The notes: generated from the sequence alone by a model not told the origin. A stretch of DNA of 39,833 nt from Nitriliruptoraceae bacterium (GCA_007130695.1 SLRZ01000113.1:1-39833); one strand, 5' to 3'; counted from the first letter of the stretch, positions 15,893 to 24,719 are shown. Translations and numbers: made by a program.

Positions 15893-17014
15893 TCAACGCG
15901 GCAGGGTGAGCTCCCATTCCGACCCGGTCGGGGTCCGGGCCAGCCGGGCCCGCCCCCCGAGCCGCTCCATGCGACCCAGGATGGACTCGCGGACCCCGAG
16001 CCGGTCGTTGGGCACGGCCGTCGGGTCGAAGCCCGGGCCCCGGTCGGTGATCCAGATCGTCACCCGGTCGTGCCTCGCCTCACACATCACCGTGACCCGC
16101 CCGTCGGTGTGGCGCACGGCGTTGCGGACCGCCTCCTCGGCCGCTTCGAGGAGGCGTTCGAGCGGCTCGTCGAGCCGGGGATCGCCACCGGCCGCGTGGA
16201 CGTGGAGGCGTCCACGCCCGATGCCGGCCGCGGTGAGCACACGGTGTTCGAGCGCGTCCCGCAGTCGCTGGTGCTCCGCGCCGGTCCCGCGTAGGAAGGC
16301 GCGCAGATCCGCGGAGGCGGCCGCGGCCAGCCCCGCGCTGCCCGGATCCCGCGCGGTGCGCTCGAGTTGGGCCAGGGTCTGCAGGACCGAGTCGTGCAGG
16401 CGCGCCGCCGCCTCGGCGCGTTCGGCGGCGACCGCGGCGTCACGCTCGCTGTCGGCCAGCCGTGCGGCGAGGCGGTCGCGTTCGGCGACGGTCGCGGTCA
16501 CCAGGCGCGCCAGCCAGGTCAGCGCGGTCGCGCCGAGCGCGAAGATCAGCAGGGTCGACAGTCCGCCGCCGAGGTTCCATCCGGGTGAGAGCAGGGGTCG
16601 CACCAGCGCAGCGGTGGACAGCACCACGACCACCCCGACGACCAGGCGGAGACGCCCGGAGACGGCGGCCGCCGCGATGACGAGGAAGGTGGCGCCACCG
16701 ACCAGCGACCAGCCCGCCGTCCCCGCTGCGGGGCCGGCCAACTCGAGCAGGGTGGCCACCACGAGCCATCCAACGCCCCACGCCCAGGGATCGGAGACGG
16801 CCAACGAGAGCACGGCCCAGGCGCTGACGAGCCCGGCCGCGGCCCAGAGCACCATGGGCCGCTCCACGCTCGGGGTCGTCGCGGCCAACAGCACCGTCCA
16901 TGCGGCGCAGACCAGCCCGAAACGACGGAGAAAGCGGTGTGCGACCTGCCGCAGCGCGTCGGCGCCGGGCCGGAGGCCGGCCGTCGACGCGGGGGCGGGG
17001 GTGGTCGTGGTCAT
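15893..17014 (-). CDS. NarL-type sensor histidine kinase (373 aa)
   Basis: Membrane sensor kinase that phosphorylates a response regulator. About five to six hydrophobic helices fill residues 30-170, with almost no extracytoplasmic loop, so it probably senses membrane or intramembrane signals. A coiled segment (176-205) leads to the HisKA_3-type dimerisation helix with phospho-acceptor H207 in RLHDSVLQTLAQL. The ATPase domain has N298 in NAVRHT and the G1 motif D324-RGPGFD. The start is ATG 17014, preceded by AGGGTGG. It is the last gene of a minus-strand cluster with a membrane protein and a NarL-type regulator, its likely partner. A 10-bp stem lies just upstream (17034-17069). Confidence 0.9.
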   Translation of the reverse strand: MTTTTPAPASTAGLRPGADALRQVAHRFLRRFGLVCAAWTVLLAATTPSVERPMVLWAAAGLVSAWAVLSLAVSDPWAWGVGWLVVATLLELAGPAAGTAGWSLVGGATFLVIAAAAVSGRLRLVVGVVVVLSTAALVRPLLSPGWNLGGGLSTLLIFALGATALTWLARLVTATVAERDRLAARLADSERDAAVAAERAEAAARLHDSVLQTLAQLERTARDPGSAGLAAAASADLRAFLRGTGAEHQRLRDALEHRVLTAAGIGRGRLHVHAAGGDPRLDEPLERLLEAAEEAVRNAVRHTDGRVTVMCEARHDRVTIWITDRGPGFDPTAVPNDRLGVRESILGRMERLGGRARLARTPTGSEWELTLPR

Positions 17015-17033
17015 GACCGTCCACCCTACGCCG

Positions 17034-17069
17034 GTGGCCGCCGTCCGAGCCGGAGCTCTCGGCGGCCAC
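17034..17069 (-). terminator. 10-bp stem between membrane-protein and kinase genes
   Basis: GTGGCCGCCG (17034-17043) and CGGCGGCCAC (17060-17069) are exact reverse complements with a 16-base loop, in the 97-bp gap before the kinase start. It may attenuate or uncouple kinase expression from the upstream genes. No T-run is present. Confidence 0.4.
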
Positions 17070-17111
17070 GTGGCGGGGAGCCGCGACGGACCTCGCCCGC
17101 TCGGAACCGAC

Positions 17112-18143
17112 TCAGGCGGGATCCTCGGTCCGCCCACGCGCGGCGGCCAGCGACCAGGCCAGCAGGGCCAGCCCGACCGCCAGCACGGCGATGGTCAGCA
17201 CGACCTGGCCGGAGAACAGCCCCACGAGGACCCGGATCCCGGCGAGCAGGACGCCGATGGCCCCCACCAACTGCATGCCGGGCTGGTCGCACAGGCGCCC
17301 GTAGACGAAGTAGCCGAGGACGATGCACAGTGCGGCGAAGGCCCCGACCGGGTCGGCGAGCACGTTGAGCATCAGCGCGGAACCGAACAGCAGGGTGGTG
17401 GCGAGCACCGTGGCGGTGTGGCGCGCCCGGTCGGTCAACCGGGTGGCCAGGGCGAGCAGCCCGACACCGATCAGGAGCCAGGCCACCCCGGGGACGAGGA
17501 AGGCGTCCGTGCGCAGGGTGGGGTCGGCCGTCCCGATCAACGGCAGCGCCAGGTCGCCCGGGTCCATGGTCGAGAAGCGGTCACCGAGGGTCCCTCCGGC
17601 GGGGCCGGCGGCGTAGACGAGGGCGGCGGTCACACCCGCCGCCCGGATGGGTGAGGCGGGATTGCGCAGCAGGATCCATCCGGCGTGGACCGCCGCCACC
17701 AGGCCGCCTGCGGCGATCGCGAGGCGGGCGACCGCCGGCTCGGTCGCGTAGCCCAACAGGGTGACCGAGGCGGCGACGGCGGCCGACGCGGACAGGTAGA
17801 CCAGCGACGTGACCCGCTCCAGGCTCCGTCGCGCCGCGCTCTCTGCGTACACGCCCCCGACGGTGAGCCCCACGGCGACCGCCGCCAGCGTCACGGACCG
17901 TTGCAACAGGTTCAGTTCGTCCCACGTCGAGGTGACGAACCCGGTCAGGGCGCTGAGCACGAGCACGGCGCCGATGGCCGCGGTGATCTCGGGGAGCTTC
18001 TCGCGCCACCGCGACTGCGGCCCGGTCGAGGGTGGCGGGGGTGGGGGTGCCTCGTCCGACGCGTGGGGACCGGGTACGGGTGGGGAGGTCACCCCCCGGG
18101 GGCTCGCAGCGGACGACCGGGGTGCGGGATGTGCGGGGTTCAT
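17112..18143 (-). CDS. Uncharacterised multi-pass membrane protein in a two-component cluster (343 aa)
   Basis: Not recognised. The first roughly 50 residues are Pro/Ser-rich and cytosolic-like, including PPPPPPSTG. Then come about eight to ten hydrophobic helices, for example ITAAIGAVLVLSALTGFV, SLVYLSASAAVAASVTLL and LTIAVLAVGLALLAWSLA. No catalytic motif was seen. ATG at 18143 has AAGAGG 5 bases upstream. An in-frame ATG at 18233 overlaps the regulator stop (ATGA), but the 30 codons between use rare AGG, AGA and ACA and have poorer GC at third positions, so I prefer the downstream start. Its place between regulator and kinase suggests an accessory sensor or the regulated target. Confidence 0.75.
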   Translation of the reverse strand: MNPAHPAPRSSAASPRGVTSPPVPGPHASDEAPPPPPPSTGPQSRWREKLPEITAAIGAVLVLSALTGFVTSTWDELNLLQRSVTLAAVAVGLTVGGVYAESAARRSLERVTSLVYLSASAAVAASVTLLGYATEPAVARLAIAAGGLVAAVHAGWILLRNPASPIRAAGVTAALVYAAGPAGGTLGDRFSTMDPGDLALPLIGTADPTLRTDAFLVPGVAWLLIGVGLLALATRLTDRARHTATVLATTLLFGSALMLNVLADPVGAFAALCIVLGYFVYGRLCDQPGMQLVGAIGVLLAGIRVLVGLFSGQVVLTIAVLAVGLALLAWSLAAARGRTEDPA

Positions 18144-18198
18144 GGGGCCTCTTCCGTTCGGGTGAACCCCACGATCCCCGTCGCCCGGTGTCGGGACC

Positions 18199-18214
18199 TC
18201 AGGGATGTCCCTGA
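18199..18214. promoter_or_regulatory. 7-2-7 palindrome in the two-component cluster
   Basis: TCAGGGA-TG-TCCCTGA is a perfect inverted repeat of two heptamers with a 2-bp spacer, lying between the regulator stop and the membrane protein start. NarL-family regulators are known to bind paired heptamers in a 7-2-7 layout, so this may be the cluster's own binding site. The link is inferred. Confidence 0.45.
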
Positions 18215-18229
18215 TCCGGAACTTCGGGT

Positions 18230-18886
18230 TCATCCCTCGAAGCCGCGCTCCATCGCCCACCGGGCCGCCTCGTGGCGGTTGGTCACCTGGAGCTTGTGCA
18301 GGATGTTGCGCACGTGCGTCTCGACGGTCTTGGCCGAGACGAACAGCTCCTCGGCGATGCCGCGATAGGCGCGCCCGCGGGCGAGCAACCGGAGGACCTC
18401 GCGTTCCCGGTCGGTGAGGCGCTGCCACTCCCGGTCGGCGACATGGTCGGCGAGGTCGAGGTCGAGCACGTGACCGGCGAGCTCGGACGAGAACACCGGA
18501 TGGCCCTCGGCGGTGGCCCGTACCGCGGTCACGAGCTCCTCCACCGGGCTGGTCTTGAGCAGGTAACCGAGCGCGCCGGCGGAGACCGTGGCCACCACGT
18601 CGGCACGCTCGTCCGAGGCCGACACGGCCAGCGTCGGCGGAGGCGGCTTCAGGGCCCGCAGGACGCCCGGCCCGCCACCGCCGGGGATCCGGACGTCGAG
18701 GATCACCACGTCGGGGCGGGCCCGTTCGATCTGCTCGACCGCGCCCGAGACGTCACCGGCCTCGGCCACCACCTCGCACCGGCGAGCTTCGAGCTCGGCC
18801 TTCAGTCCGGAGCGCACGATCGCATGGTCATCGACGAGGACGACGCGCAGGGGTGGGCCCACCCCGGCGGCCCGGTGCTGCTCCAT
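18230..18886 (-). CDS. NarL/LuxR-type response regulator (218 aa)
   Basis: Two-component transcription factor. REC domain (about 13-130): acid pair D19-D20 in VVLVDDHAIVRSG, phospho-acceptor D64 in VVILDVRIPG, switch S89, and K111 in GYLLKTS. The LuxR-type helix-turn-helix at about 152-215 reads LTDREREVLRLLARG then GIAEELFVSAKTVETHVRNIL. ATG at 18886 has an AGGGGG Shine-Dalgarno 6 bases upstream. It is the first gene of the minus-strand cluster and divergent from putA across 118 bp. A TAGCCT -10-like box lies at 18918-18913. The likely partner is the kinase at 15893-17014. Confidence 0.93.
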   Translation of the reverse strand: MEQHRAAGVGPPLRVVLVDDHAIVRSGLKAELEARRCEVVAEAGDVSGAVEQIERARPDVVILDVRIPGGGGPGVLRALKPPPPTLAVSASDERADVVATVSAGALGYLLKTSPVEELVTAVRATAEGHPVFSSELAGHVLDLDLADHVADREWQRLTDREREVLRLLARGRAYRGIAEELFVSAKTVETHVRNILHKLQVTNRHEAARWAMERGFEG

Positions 18887-18912
18887 CGTCGTCCCCCTGC
18901 CGCCCCGACCGC

Positions 18913-18918
18913 AGGCTA
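18913..18918 (-). promoter_or_regulatory. -10-like TAGCCT for the response regulator gene
   Basis: On the minus strand, 18918-18913 is TAGCCT, 26 bases before the regulator ATG. It lies in the 118-bp divergent gap shared with putA, so both promoters are close together. Confidence 0.4.
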
Positions 18919-19004
18919 GCTGCCGACCGGTGCGCGACGGCCGAACAACCGGCTCAACGGGCCGGCGCGGCCGCCACGATGGGAGCCGACCGGAAGGGCG
19001 TGAC

Positions 19005-22000
19005 GTGGATGACCGAGACGAGGAGCAGGCCGGACCTCCCGTGCCCCCGCGGCAGCCGTCGCCGGCGGGGAACGCCTCCCCGGGGACGGACCTGGAGCGG
19101 GTGCGGCCCCGGGTGGTCGAACTCGCCCACCGGTGGCTCGAACGGGCCGAGGAGGCCGGTGTGGCCGAGCGGCGGACCTCGGCGCGCCTGGCGGCGCTGC
19201 TCGCCGACGAACGGGGCCTCGACCTGGCCGTGGGCTTCGTCGACCGGGTCACCCGAGCAGAATCGGACATCGTGGCGGCACGCGGGTTCGCGGCCGTGGT
19301 GGGCGACGGTCGGCCTCCGCGCTTCCTGTCGCCGCCGGACCGCGTGCTGCTGGCCCTGGGAGCCCGGATCGCCCCTGCGCTGCCGTGGCCGACGATGCCG
19401 CTCGCGCGCCACCGCCTGCGGGCGCTCGTCGGTCACCTCGTCGTCGATGCGACCCCGCGCCCGCTCGGTCGGCACCTGTCCGCGGCGCACGAGGCGGGCG
19501 TGGCGCTGAACCTCAACCTGCTGGGCGAGGCGGTCCTCGGTACGGCGGAGGCCACACGCCGACGCGACCGGACGATCCAGGTGCTGCGCCGGACCGACGT
19601 GGACTACGTCTCGATCAAGGTCTCCTCGGTGGTCGGGCGTCTCAATCCGTGGGACCACGGGCACGCCGTGGACCGCGTGGTCGAGGCGCTGCGCCCCCTC
19701 TACCTCGCCGCACTGGCGAGCGAACCCCCCGTCTTCGTCAACCTCGATCTCGAGGAGTACCGCGACCTCGACCTGACCGTCGACGCCTTCATGCGTCTCC
19801 TGGACGAACCGGAGCTGTTGGGGCTGTCGGCGGGTCTGGCGCTGCAGGCCTACCTGCCCGACACGCTGCCGCTGCTCGAGCAGCTGCTCGACTGGGCCGC
19901 CGCCCGCCGGCGACGGGGCGGTGCGGACATCCGGATCCGGTTGGTCAAGGGGGCCAACCTGTCCCTGGAGCGTGTGGAGGCGGAGCTCGCCGGCTGGGTC
20001 CCGGCGCCCTACGCGACCAAGCACGAGACGGATGCGAACTACAAGCGTCTGCTCGACCATGCGCTGCGGCCCGGGCGTCTGCGGGCCAGCCGCATCGGGC
20101 TCGCCAGCCACAACCTGCTCGACCAGGCGCTGGGGCTGACCCTCGCGCGGGAACGGGGGGTCGCCGACCGTGTCGACGTCGAAATGCTCTCCGGCATGGC
20201 GCCCGGTCTCGCCCGGGCGGTGGGCGACACGGTCGGCGGCGTGCGCCTGTACACCCCGATCGTCGATCCGCGGGACTTCGACACCGCCGTCGCCTACCTC
20301 GTCCGGCGTCTGGAGGAGACCGCCTCGCCGGAGAACTTCGTCCGCCGACTGTCCGACGAGGGGCCGAGCGCGATGGCGGGCGAGGTCGCCCGCTTCGATG
20401 CGGCCGTCGCCGACCGGTCCCGGGTGGCGGTGGGGCCCCGGCGCACCCAGGACCGGCGCACCGAGCAGCGGCGTGGACTGCTGCCGACCTTCGTCAACGA
20501 ACCCGACACCGACCCGGCGTTGCCGGCGAACCGCGCCTGGGCGGAAGAGCTCAGCGCCAGGTCGCCGCAGGACCCCCGCACGCCGCTGGTCCGCGCGCCC
20601 GCGGTGGTCGACGAGGTCGTGGCGCGGCTGGCGGCCGCGGCGTCGGCCTGGGCTGACGTGCCCGCCGGTGAGCGACGCGAGCTGCTCCACCGGGTGGCCG
20701 ACGAACTGGCCGCGCGTCGCGGTGAGCTGCTGGCGGCGATGCTCGCCGAGGGACGCAAGACCATCGGCGAGGCCGACCCGGAGATCTCGGAGGCCATCGA
20801 CTTCGCCCGCTGGTACGGCGACCGGGCACTGGAGCTCGAGACCGTGGCCGGTGCCCGTTTCGAGCCGCTCGGGGTCGTGGCCGTGGTGCCGCCCTGGAAC
20901 TTCCCGGTGGCGATCCCCATCGGCGGTGCCCTGGCCGCACTGGCGGCCGGCAACGTCGCCATCCTCAAGCCGGCCCCCGAGACCCCACGGTGCGCCGAGG
21001 TCGCTGTCGAGGCCTGCCGCGCCGCAGGGGTGGACGAGGACCTGCTCACGCTGTTGCGCTGTGAGGACGGACCAGCGGGCCGGCGCCTGGTCACCCACCC
21101 GCAGGTGGACGGCGTCGTGCTCACCGGCTCCTTCGAGACCGCCACCCGGTTTCTGGGCTGGCGCCCGGACCTGCGGCTGCTGGCGGAGACCAGCGGCAAG
21201 AACGCGCTGGTGATCACGCCATCGGCGGACCTCGACCTGGCGGTGGACGACCTGGTGGCCTCGGCCTTCGGCCACGGCGGCCAGAAGTGCTCGGCGGCGA
21301 GCCTGGCGATCTGTGTCGGGGGCGTCGAGCGGTCGGAACGCTTCCGGCGACAGCTCGTCGACGCGGTCGGCAGTCTGGCGGTGGGCCTCGCCACGGAGCT
21401 GTCCACCGACGTCGCACCGCTGGTTCGCGTCTCCGACGAACTCCGCCACGCCCGTCGCACCCTCGAGCCGGGGGAGCGGTGGCTGGTCGAGCCGGAGGTG
21501 CTCGACGAGGCCGGGCACCGGTGGCGGCCGGGGGTGAAGGAGGGGGTGGCGCCAGGGTCGTTTCTCCACCTCACGGAGTGCTTCGGCCCGGTGTTGGGTC
21601 TGATGTCGGCCCCGGACCTCGACACGGCGCTGCGGTGGCAGCACGCCCCCGGGTTCGGGCTCACCGGAGGGATCCACAGCCTGGACACCGCGGAGATCGA
21701 GTACTGGCTCGAGCGTGTGGAGGTAGGCAACGCCTACGTCAACCGCCACACCACGGGTGCCATCGTGCGTCGTCAGCCGTTCGGTGGTTGGAAGCGCTCC
21801 AACGTCGGTGTGGGGGCGAAGGCCGGCGGACCCAACTACCTCACCCAGCTGGGCACGTGGCACGACGAGGGGGAGGTGGTCGCCGCCCACGCACCCCGGG
21901 GCGCGGTCGCCGGCCTGCTCCGCGACCTCGAGGATCGGTTGCCCGGTGCGGCCGACCGGCTCCGCGCGGCCGCAGCGAGCGACCAGGAGTGGTGGACGGG

Positions 22001-22487
22001 ACGGTTCCGCCGTGAGCACGACCCGACGGGGCTCTCGGCCGAGTCGAACGTGCTGCGTTACCGCCCGTTCTCCCTGGTGGTGGTGCGTGCCACGGCCGAC
22101 GCCGATGAGCAGCGGGTGGCCCGGTGCCTGCTCGCGGCCCGGCGCACGGGTGCCGGGGTGCAGCTCAGCCTCGCCCGACCCGGCCGCCTCGACGGGGTGC
22201 TGCCGGACACGCGCCACGAGGACGAGGAGACCCTGCGTGCGCGGCTCAGCCGGCTCGAGGGCGCGTGTCTGCGGGTGGTCGGCCCGGCCGGTCCGCTGCG
22301 CGTCGACGGGCTGCGCGCGGGGTTGCGCGTGGTCGATGAGCCCGTCGTCACCACGGGGCGCATCGAGTTGTTGCGGGTGCTGCGGGAACAGGCGGTCAGC
22401 CGCACCCGGCACCGGTACGGCCACGTGCCCCGGGACGGACGCGCCGCCCCCGGCGGCAGTGACATCCTGTGGCCGCACGACCGGTAG
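19005..22487 (+). CDS. putA: Bifunctional proline dehydrogenase / delta-1-pyrroline-5-carboxylate dehydrogenase (1160 aa)
   Basis: Converts proline to glutamate in two steps, with FAD in the PRODH half and NAD+ in the aldehyde dehydrogenase half; probably membrane-associated for quinone reduction. PRODH domain at about 100-480, with DYVSIKVSSVVGRLNPW and RLVKGANL near residue 311. ALDH domain at about 530-970, with VPPWNFPVAIPIGG near 628, ETSGKNALVI, catalytic C762 in GHGGQKCSAAS, ECFGPVLGL, and QPFGGWKRSNVG. A C-terminal region to 1160 follows. There is no N-terminal ribbon-helix-helix, so it is not self-repressing like the E. coli protein. GTG at 19005 has GGAAGGG 6 bases upstream. Confidence 0.95.
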   Translation: MDDRDEEQAGPPVPPRQPSPAGNASPGTDLERVRPRVVELAHRWLERAEEAGVAERRTSARLAALLADERGLDLAVGFVDRVTRAESDIVAARGFAAVVGDGRPPRFLSPPDRVLLALGARIAPALPWPTMPLARHRLRALVGHLVVDATPRPLGRHLSAAHEAGVALNLNLLGEAVLGTAEATRRRDRTIQVLRRTDVDYVSIKVSSVVGRLNPWDHGHAVDRVVEALRPLYLAALASEPPVFVNLDLEEYRDLDLTVDAFMRLLDEPELLGLSAGLALQAYLPDTLPLLEQLLDWAAARRRRGGADIRIRLVKGANLSLERVEAELAGWVPAPYATKHETDANYKRLLDHALRPGRLRASRIGLASHNLLDQALGLTLARERGVADRVDVEMLSGMAPGLARAVGDTVGGVRLYTPIVDPRDFDTAVAYLVRRLEETASPENFVRRLSDEGPSAMAGEVARFDAAVADRSRVAVGPRRTQDRRTEQRRGLLPTFVNEPDTDPALPANRAWAEELSARSPQDPRTPLVRAPAVVDEVVARLAAAASAWADVPAGERRELLHRVADELAARRGELLAAMLAEGRKTIGEADPEISEAIDFARWYGDRALELETVAGARFEPLGVVAVVPPWNFPVAIPIGGALAALAAGNVAILKPAPETPRCAEVAVEACRAAGVDEDLLTLLRCEDGPAGRRLVTHPQVDGVVLTGSFETATRFLGWRPDLRLLAETSGKNALVITPSADLDLAVDDLVASAFGHGGQKCSAASLAICVGGVERSERFRRQLVDAVGSLAVGLATELSTDVAPLVRVSDELRHARRTLEPGERWLVEPEVLDEAGHRWRPGVKEGVAPGSFLHLTECFGPVLGLMSAPDLDTALRWQHAPGFGLTGGIHSLDTAEIEYWLERVEVGNAYVNRHTTGAIVRRQPFGGWKRSNVGVGAKAGGPNYLTQLGTWHDEGEVVAAHAPRGAVAGLLRDLEDRLPGAADRLRAAAASDQEWWTGRFRREHDPTGLSAESNVLRYRPFSLVVVRATADADEQRVARCLLAARRTGAGVQLSLARPGRLDGVLPDTRHEDEETLRARLSRLEGACLRVVGPAGPLRVDGLRAGLRVVDEPVVTTGRIELLRVLREQAVSRTRHRYGHVPRDGRAAPGGSDILWPHDR

Positions 22488-22529
22488 ACCGATCCCGGTC
22501 CGCCGACGTGCCTGCCGTCGCCGGTGCCC

Positions 22530-23321
22530 TCAGCGTCCCTCGAACGTGGGGGAGCGGCGGTCACGGCCGGCGGCGAGCCCCTCGCGCAGGTCCTCGGTGC
22601 CGTAGTTGACGGCCTGGCAGCCCGCCTCGCGCAGCAGCGCGGCGTCCAGCGTCGCCGCCGGATCGGTCAGGGTCTGCTTCAACTGCCGGACCACGAGCGG
22701 TGCCGCCTCGGCGATCTCGTCCGCGAGTGCCGTCGCCTTCGAGCGCACCTCCCCGGCGGGGGCCGACTCCAGGGCGAGGCCCCAGGAGGCCGCCTGATGT
22801 CCGGAGACGAGCCGCCCCGTGTAGAGCAACTCGGCGGCCCGCTGGGTGCCGAGGATCTGCGGCAGCAGCCACGACCCTCCCATGCCCGGGTGCAGGCCGA
22901 GCCGGGAGAAGTTCAGCCCGACCTTGGCCTCGTCGGCGACGATCCGCAGGTCGCAGCCCAGGGCCACACACAGGCCCGCCCCGACCGCGTGCCCGTTGAT
23001 CGCGGCGATCACCGGGACGGGCAGGTCCATGACCGACAGGAAGCGCGAGTAGAAGTCCCGCATCGGTTCGGTGGCGTCGAAGCCCTCGTCACGGGTGCGG
23101 CGCGCGTAGTCCTCGAGCATGGCCAGGTCCCCGCCGGCCGAGAAGGCCGGCGGCTCGCCGGTGAGGACCACCGCCCGCAGTTCGTCCTCCCCGGCGAGTT
23201 CCCGGGTGGTGGCCCGCAGGGCGTCGCCCATGTCGACCGTCATCGCATTGCGCCGGTCGGGGTCGTCGAGGACCACGACGGCGACGCCGGCGCTCTCGCG
23301 CTCGACACGGATCAGGGCCAC
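22530..23321 (-). CDS. Enoyl-CoA hydratase/isomerase (crotonase) family protein (263 aa)
   Basis: Cytosolic crotonase-fold enzyme acting on an acyl-CoA. Oxyanion-hole segments AFSAGGDLAML (about 59-69) and NGHAVGAGL (109-117) are present, as is GLHPGMGGSWLLPQILG. Aligning from memory to rat enoyl-CoA hydratase, the two catalytic glutamates (E144, E164) are replaced by C118 and F138, so hydration by the classical mechanism is doubtful; isomerase, hydrolase or another crotonase reaction is possible. GTG at 23321 has AAAGG 8 bases upstream. It lies 29 bases after a lipoprotein gene on the same strand, so they may be co-transcribed. Convergent with putA. Confidence 0.88.
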   Translation of the reverse strand: MALIRVERESAGVAVVVLDDPDRRNAMTVDMGDALRATTRELAGEDELRAVVLTGEPPAFSAGGDLAMLEDYARRTRDEGFDATEPMRDFYSRFLSVMDLPVPVIAAINGHAVGAGLCVALGCDLRIVADEAKVGLNFSRLGLHPGMGGSWLLPQILGTQRAAELLYTGRLVSGHQAASWGLALESAPAGEVRSKATALADEIAEAAPLVVRQLKQTLTDPAATLDAALLREAGCQAVNYGTEDLREGLAAGRDRRSPTFEGR

Positions 23322-23350
23322 GGGCGTGCCTTTCGTCGACGGGGTGGGGG

Positions 23351-24616
23351 TCAGCAGATGGGGAGGCCGATCAGCGCCTCGAGTTCGTCATCGTCGAGGT
23401 CCTGCTGCTCCTCGGGCAACTGCGCCCGCAGCTGGTCGGCCTCCTCCTCGGACAGGCACGCGCTCTCGTCGAGTTCCGGCGCGCCGCCGTCGGTGGGGTC
23501 CTCGGGGGCTTCGTCTGCGAACGGGTCGCCGCCCTCGAGGCCCCCGAGGCCGCCGGCCATGTCACCGAACATCTCGAACACGTCGAAGGTGACATCCGTC
23601 TCCGGTGCCTCGACGGACCCGGTGAACTCGCTCATGGCGATGGCGATGAGGAACTCGCCGTCCGGGACGTCCTCCTCCCCGGCCTCCCGAGCGACCCCGA
23701 AGATGTCCACGGCGACCTGGGAGAGCTCTCCGCCGTCCACCCAGGCGTCGAAGGACACGCGTGTGTCGTCGGGGATCGACTCGTCGAGGTCGGCGCGCAG
23801 CTGCGCGGGGTCGAAGCCCATTCCCGTGGGGTCGCCGAGGTCCGCGGTCTCGTCGAGGGACTCGAAGACGTCGGCGACGAGGTCTCGCAGTTCGGCCCCG
23901 CCGGCGGTGACACGGATCCGGTCGCCGACGTCGTCGCTGCCCAGGTGCTCCACCGTGACGTCGTCGTCCTCGATGAACGCCATCAGCCGCTGGCCGACGT
24001 CGCGTGCGAGCTGCTCGATGTCCGCTTCGTCGGGCTGGTCCTCGCCCGTCTGCTCCTCGGCCTGCGCGGTCATCTCGTCGAGACCGGTGACGCGGATCCA
24101 CTCGGCCTCGCGAGCCGCGGCGGCCACCTCACCGAGCCCGAACACACCGGCCATCTGCTCGATCTGTGTCAGCCCCTGCTGGAAGCCGGCACCCGCGTCG
24201 AGGGACTCCGCCACCCGCTCGACGGCCGGCAGGTCGATCAGCGCGTAGAGCTGGGCGTCCGACAGCGCCCGCACGGTGAGCACGGTCTCGTCACCGACGA
24301 CGACCTCGAACTCGCTCTGGCCGTCGTCGTCCCCGTCCCCGGCCAAACCGCGGATCGTCAGCGTGGAACCGGTCAGCAACCGCAGCTGGTCCTCGTCGAA
24401 CCCACCCTCCTGCATGGCCGACTGCTGGGCGATCTCGTCGAGTTCCGCCCCGATGACCAACTCGATGCCCTCGTAGTCCCGCAACTCCATGAGGGCATCG
24501 CGCAGCGCGCCGCGTGGGTCCTCCTCGGCGTCCTGGTCGTCGCAGGCGGTCAGCCCCAGGGCGAGTACGAAGGGCAGCAGCAGTGCGCCCCAGCGCATGC
24601 GCGGGTGTCGATTCAT
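23351..24616 (-). CDS. Predicted lipoprotein, uncharacterised (421 aa)
   Basis: Exported, lipid-anchored protein of unknown function. N-terminal signal MRWGALLLPFVLALGLTAC ends in a lipobox with modified C25. The mature protein is very acidic, with alternating helices and strands (LRDALMELRDYEGIELVIGAELDE; FEVVVGDETVLTVRA). The C-terminal roughly 75 residues are Gly/Pro/Asp/Glu-rich and contain two more cysteines (SACLSEEE and the terminal IC), which could form a disulfide. I see no catalytic motif; a lipid- or ligand-binding role is only a guess. ATG at 24616 has AGGGGA upstream. Its promoter region is divergent from gltB, with TAGGGT at 24662-24657 on the minus strand as a -10 candidate. 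Confidence 0.82.
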   Translation of the reverse strand: MNRHPRMRWGALLLPFVLALGLTACDDQDAEEDPRGALRDALMELRDYEGIELVIGAELDEIAQQSAMQEGGFDEDQLRLLTGSTLTIRGLAGDGDDDGQSEFEVVVGDETVLTVRALSDAQLYALIDLPAVERVAESLDAGAGFQQGLTQIEQMAGVFGLGEVAAAAREAEWIRVTGLDEMTAQAEEQTGEDQPDEADIEQLARDVGQRLMAFIEDDDVTVEHLGSDDVGDRIRVTAGGAELRDLVADVFESLDETADLGDPTGMGFDPAQLRADLDESIPDDTRVSFDAWVDGGELSQVAVDIFGVAREAGEEDVPDGEFLIAIAMSEFTGSVEAPETDVTFDVFEMFGDMAGGLGGLEGGDPFADEAPEDPTDGGAPELDESACLSEEEADQLRAQLPEEQQDLDDDELEALIGLPIC

Positions 24617-24656
24617 CACAGGTCCCCTGACGATCTCGGCCGGTCCGGCTCGCGAC

Positions 24657-24662
24657 ACCCTA
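24657..24662 (-). promoter_or_regulatory. -10-like TAGGGT for the lipoprotein gene
   Basis: Minus-strand TAGGGT at 24662-24657, 40 bases before the lipoprotein ATG, and back-to-back with the gltB promoter. Confidence 0.35.
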
Positions 24663-24679
24663 GGCAGGTGGGGCCCGGG

Positions 24680-24709
24680 TCGACAACGTCGCCGGCGCGG
24701 CGGTATGAT
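24680..24709 (+). promoter_or_regulatory. Strong sigma70-like promoter of gltB
   Basis: TCGACA (24680-24685), an 18-base spacer, then TATGAT (24704-24709) make the best housekeeping-type promoter in the window. Transcription should begin near 24716, just before the terminator hairpin at 24720. Confidence 0.65.
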
Positions 24710-24719
24710 GGGTCCGAGC

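Noticed and set aside
18144-18233. ATG at 18233 (ATGA overlap with the regulator) as start of the membrane protein
   Set aside because: The 30 extra codons include AGG, AGA, ACA and CCT and have weaker GC third positions, and a good Shine-Dalgarno precedes the ATG at 18143. Not fully excluded.
22530-23321. Calling the crotonase a plain enoyl-CoA hydratase (EchA)
   Set aside because: Both catalytic Glu positions appear changed, so a specific hydratase name is not justified.
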